NCBI RefSeq assembly: GCF_900637975.1
Contig: NZ_LR134477.1
Location: 2,914,001-2,978,000 of the forward strand
Length of the DNA: 64,000 nt
Source of the DNA: Actinomyces viscosus
GTDB lineage: Bacteria; Actinomycetota; Actinomycetes; Actinomycetales; Actinomycetaceae
Direction of reading: 5' to 3'
Under the pieces are notes generated by a model. The model was not told the origin of the DNA. It did not search any database and saw nothing but the letters and a program-made list of their open reading frames with translations. Shown one piece after another: positions 61,897-64,000 of the stretch. Numbering within the stretch: the stretch's first letter is position 1; every line of letters starts with the position of its first letter. Made by a program: the position numbers and the translations under genes.

Positions 61897-62856
61897 TCAG
61901 CCCTGCTGCTCCGCACCCTCGTCGGCGCCCTGCTGCTCAGCGGGCTGCTCGGCAGGCTGCTCAGTGGACTGCTGAGCGGGCTGCTGGGAGGACTGCTCGG
62001 TGGGCTGGGCGGTCGGCGTGGACCCGGTGACGAGCTCGGTCAGGGACGTCGGCGACTGCAGCTTGCTCAGGTCGACCTGCTCGCCCTTGAAGAAGACGGT
62101 CGGGGTGCCCTGGAGGTCCCTGTCGGCGAAGGCCTTGTCGCCGAGCTCGACCCAGTTCTTGTACTTGTCCGAGTCGACGGCGGACTTGAACTTGGCGGAG
62201 ACCTCGCTGGGGACACTCACCTTCGTGGCGGCGGCGACCAGGTTCTCCACGGTCATGAGGCTCTGGTCCTTGCTCTGCAGCACCTGGGAGAGGATCTCGA
62301 AGGCGGCGCCGTGGAAGCTCAGGGACTGCGCCGGGGCCTCGTCGAGCACCACGCCCATGGCGTTCATGACCACGCTGGTCCACTGCTGCTTGAGGATCTT
62401 GCAGGGGTGGAGGGCCAGGGTGATCTTCTTGTCGCTCAGGAGCTGGTTGATCTCCTGGGTGTGGGTGCCCTCGAACTGGGCGCAGTGCGAGCAGGAGTAG
62501 TCGAAGTAGATGTCCAGGACGGGGGCGGAGGCGGCAACGGTGTCGAGCTGGCTGCCGTCCCCGTAGGTCCAGGAGGCGTCCGCCAGGACCTGCTTGGGAA
62601 CACCGCTCTGGTTCGCCTTCTCAGTGGCCAGGCCCTTGCCCGCAGCGGGGAAGTCCTTCTCGTTCCGGTTGACCGCCAGGTAGGTCAGGTAGCCAAGGCC
62701 CCCGACCGCTGCCGCGCCACCGACTCCGATGAAGCTGCGGCGGGCGATCATGTTGCGGTGCGCGCGGCGGGCCTGTGCCTCTCGCAGCTCCTTGGCCTTG
62801 AGGCGTGCGGCCTCGCGGCGCTGGGCCTTGGTCTGGCGGGGCTGGTTTGTGGACAC
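61897..62856 (-). CDS. DsbA-like thioredoxin-fold oxidoreductase, membrane-anchored
   Basis: This 319-residue protein has a charged cytoplasmic N terminus (1-38), one membrane segment (about 40-62) and an extracellular DsbA-type thioredoxin domain. The active site is SCSHC with Cys122 and Cys125, and the cis-Pro loop lies in GTPTVFFKG. It probably makes or isomerises disulfides in exported proteins such as pilins. The C-terminal tail of about 45 residues is Gln/Pro/Glu-rich repeats (QPAEQPAEQ). GTG at 62856 follows AAGGAG. The tRNA-Thr gene lies downstream. Confidence 0.9.
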   Translation of the reverse strand: MSTNQPRQTKAQRREAARLKAKELREAQARRAHRNMIARRSFIGVGGAAAVGGLGYLTYLAVNRNEKDFPAAGKGLATEKANQSGVPKQVLADASWTYGDGSQLDTVAASAPVLDIYFDYSCSHCAQFEGTHTQEINQLLSDKKITLALHPCKILKQQWTSVVMNAMGVVLDEAPAQSLSFHGAAFEILSQVLQSKDQSLMTVENLVAAATKVSVPSEVSAKFKSAVDSDKYKNWVELGDKAFADRDLQGTPTVFFKGEQVDLSKLQSPTSLTELVTGSTPTAQPTEQSSQQPAQQSTEQPAEQPAEQQGADEGAEQQG

Positions 62857-63104
62857 GCGGAGCTCCTTGTGGTTCCTTGTAGTGCGGTGGCGGGCGGACT
62901 GACGACGTAGGTGAACCGTCAATAAGGTGTGGCTGTAGCGATGCCATTCTGCCCGACGACGCTGTGGGAAACCACGCCTGACGTCTGCCGGTGGCGGATT
63001 GTGACGCATCGGTCGTCGGGAGCCGGGGCGGACGAATCGTCGCCGGGCGCCTCGTGGTCATGGCAGGGAGAGCTGCGGGAGAGATTACGGCACTGATGCG
63101 GGGA

Positions 63105-64000
63105 TCAAATGCTGGTGAAGGGACGGAAGCTGGGGGACGGTACCGCTCCCACGAAGGCTAGGAGAAGCGCGATCAGGCCGATGGCGATCAACACCAGGGT
63201 GACGGTCCTCCTCCGGTGACTGCTGGGAATCATCATGTTGATGATGTGCGCGCCGCCGCGGCGGGTCGCTGTTCCCCACGGCGCCAGCCACTGGACCAAC
63301 AGATAGGAGGCTACTGTCGTGAATATGATCAAGGTGTAGCGGACAGTGACTGGGAGTGAGGTGAGGACTGTGGGGTCCGAACCCATGATGCCTGTCGAGA
63401 GGGCGATGTAAAGGATCAGGAGCGCCGCCCCCAGGCCGAGTGCGAAGGCGCAGCCGACGGAGAGCAGGGAACGCACAAGGTACCAGGGAGTCATGGCCCA
63501 CATTCGGGAGGTGTCGGCCGGGGAGGCGGACCCTCGCTGCAGCCGGTTCCACCGTCGAGCGTCCTGGGCGCGCCCGACCACGCCGGCGATGACGATCACC
63601 AATGCCGCCAGAATGGCCGTCCAACCCGGCCTCGGGACCCCGACAGCGGACAGCGCGAATCCCAAAGCCAGCACGACTAGCGGGCGCCTCTCTGGCTCCT
63701 GGGCCCAGTCAGGCAGGTCGTCGTGGCGGATGGCACCGGCTGGGTGCGGAGTCGGCGCCATCGGCCCTCTTTGGACCATGGCGCCGGCCGCCGGATTCAT
63801 CGGCGGTCCGGCGAAAGGCTGTGGGTAAGCGGCCTGGGGCCTGGTGTGCTGGTAGCCCGAGTAGGGGAACATCGGCACCTGCCCGGATGGCGCCGGCCGC
63901 GGGTAGGCTCCCGACGGCGTGACAGGCGCGGGGCTTCCCACTCCGTACTGCATCGACTGGGCCTGACCCATCGGCATCGAGCCGCTGTTCCGGTACCACG
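63105..64000 (-). CDS. Membrane protein with Pro/Gly-rich N terminus (open at the window edge)
   Basis: No named family is recognised. From the ATG at 63977 there are 290 residues: a Pro/Tyr/Gly/Ala-rich N-terminal part of about 90 residues, then four hydrophobic segments (for example VLALGFALSAVGV and LGLGAALLILYIALSTG). The frame stays open upstream to the window end (WYRNSGS precedes the ATG), so the true start may lie outside. Tail-anchored Pro-rich N termini of this sort are frequent in actinobacterial envelope proteins. Its function is unknown. Confidence 0.65.
   Translation of the reverse strand, partial: WYRNSGSMPMGQAQSMQYGVGSPAPVTPSGAYPRPAPSGQVPMFPYSGYQHTRPQAAYPQPFAGPPMNPAAGAMVQRGPMAPTPHPAGAIRHDDLPDWAQEPERRPLVVLALGFALSAVGVPRPGWTAILAALVIVIAGVVGRAQDARRWNRLQRGSASPADTSRMWAMTPWYLVRSLLSVGCAFALGLGAALLILYIALSTGIMGSDPTVLTSLPVTVRYTLIIFTTVASYLLVQWLAPWGTATRRGGAHIINMMIPSSHRRRTVTLVLIAIGLIALLLAFVGAVPSPSFRPFTSI

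Overview
The window is high-GC actinobacterial chromosomal DNA. The gene set points to an oral Actinomyces of the A. oris / naeslundii / viscosus group: a sortase-anchored LevJ-type levanase, an HspR-controlled dnaK operon with HAIR operators, a mannose-family PTS and several DUF418 membrane proteins. This assignment is inference from gene content; no rRNA is present.

Layout. 1-2.3 kb: minus-strand surface-polysaccharide genes (GT2/GtrA glycosyltransferase, cut by the window edge, and an NAGPA-type phosphodiester glycosidase). 2.5-4.6 kb: small membrane protein, ABC ATPase and permease. 4.7-7.9 kb: iron-siderophore-type ABC importer behind a candidate iron-responsive operator. 7.9-10.3 kb: coupled TPR-membrane protein and TPR-AAA ATPase. 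10.5-11.8 kb: Bcr/CflA-type MFS exporter. 12.7-17.1 kb: dnaK-grpE-dnaJ-hspR with three HAIR sites. 17.2-23.2 kb: three tandem DUF418 paralogs. A decayed IS481-like element (18535-19982) separates the first two and sits inside a 71-bp repeat that has an intact copy at 11865-11935. 23.4-29.7 kb: frameshifted DUF4282 gene, two-component system, then lipoprotein plus MacB-like efflux operon. 29.9-33 kb: small regulatory and orphan genes (MT0933-like antitoxin, MmcQ/YjbR, DUF2975 with XRE, lipoprotein). 33.3-36 kb: clpB with its own HAIR site. 36.1-38.5 kb: DUF3152 putative protease and a RES-Xre toxin-antitoxin pair. 38.8-43.4 kb: beta-helix lipoprotein, TetR, HAD phosphatase, LacI. 43.5-46.4 kb: levanase. 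46.7-49.9 kb: PspC protein and NAD synthetase. 50.2-56.6 kb: EIIA/B/C/D PTS operon and three HAD phosphatase paralogs. 56.7-64 kb: GNAT, serpin lipoprotein, PAS protein, RNA methyltransferase, tRNA-Thr, DsbA-like protein and a membrane protein open at the window end.

How parts work together. The same palindrome (CGCTAACGCGCGTTAGCG and a 16/18 match) lies at the levanase promoter and before the PTS operon, and a LacI regulator is encoded next to the levanase. This suggests one regulon for extracellular fructan hydrolysis and hexose uptake. HAIR sites before dnaK and clpB tie both chaperone loci to HspR. At least eleven genes have a TANNNT hexamer 6-7 bases before the start codon, consistent with leaderless mRNAs.

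Repeats. Five copies of a 59-bp palindrome-ended element are scattered between genes from 30 to 47 kb. The gene at 17.3 kb and the DUF4282 gene each carry a one-base frameshift in a C tract, so either slippage or sequence error should be considered.
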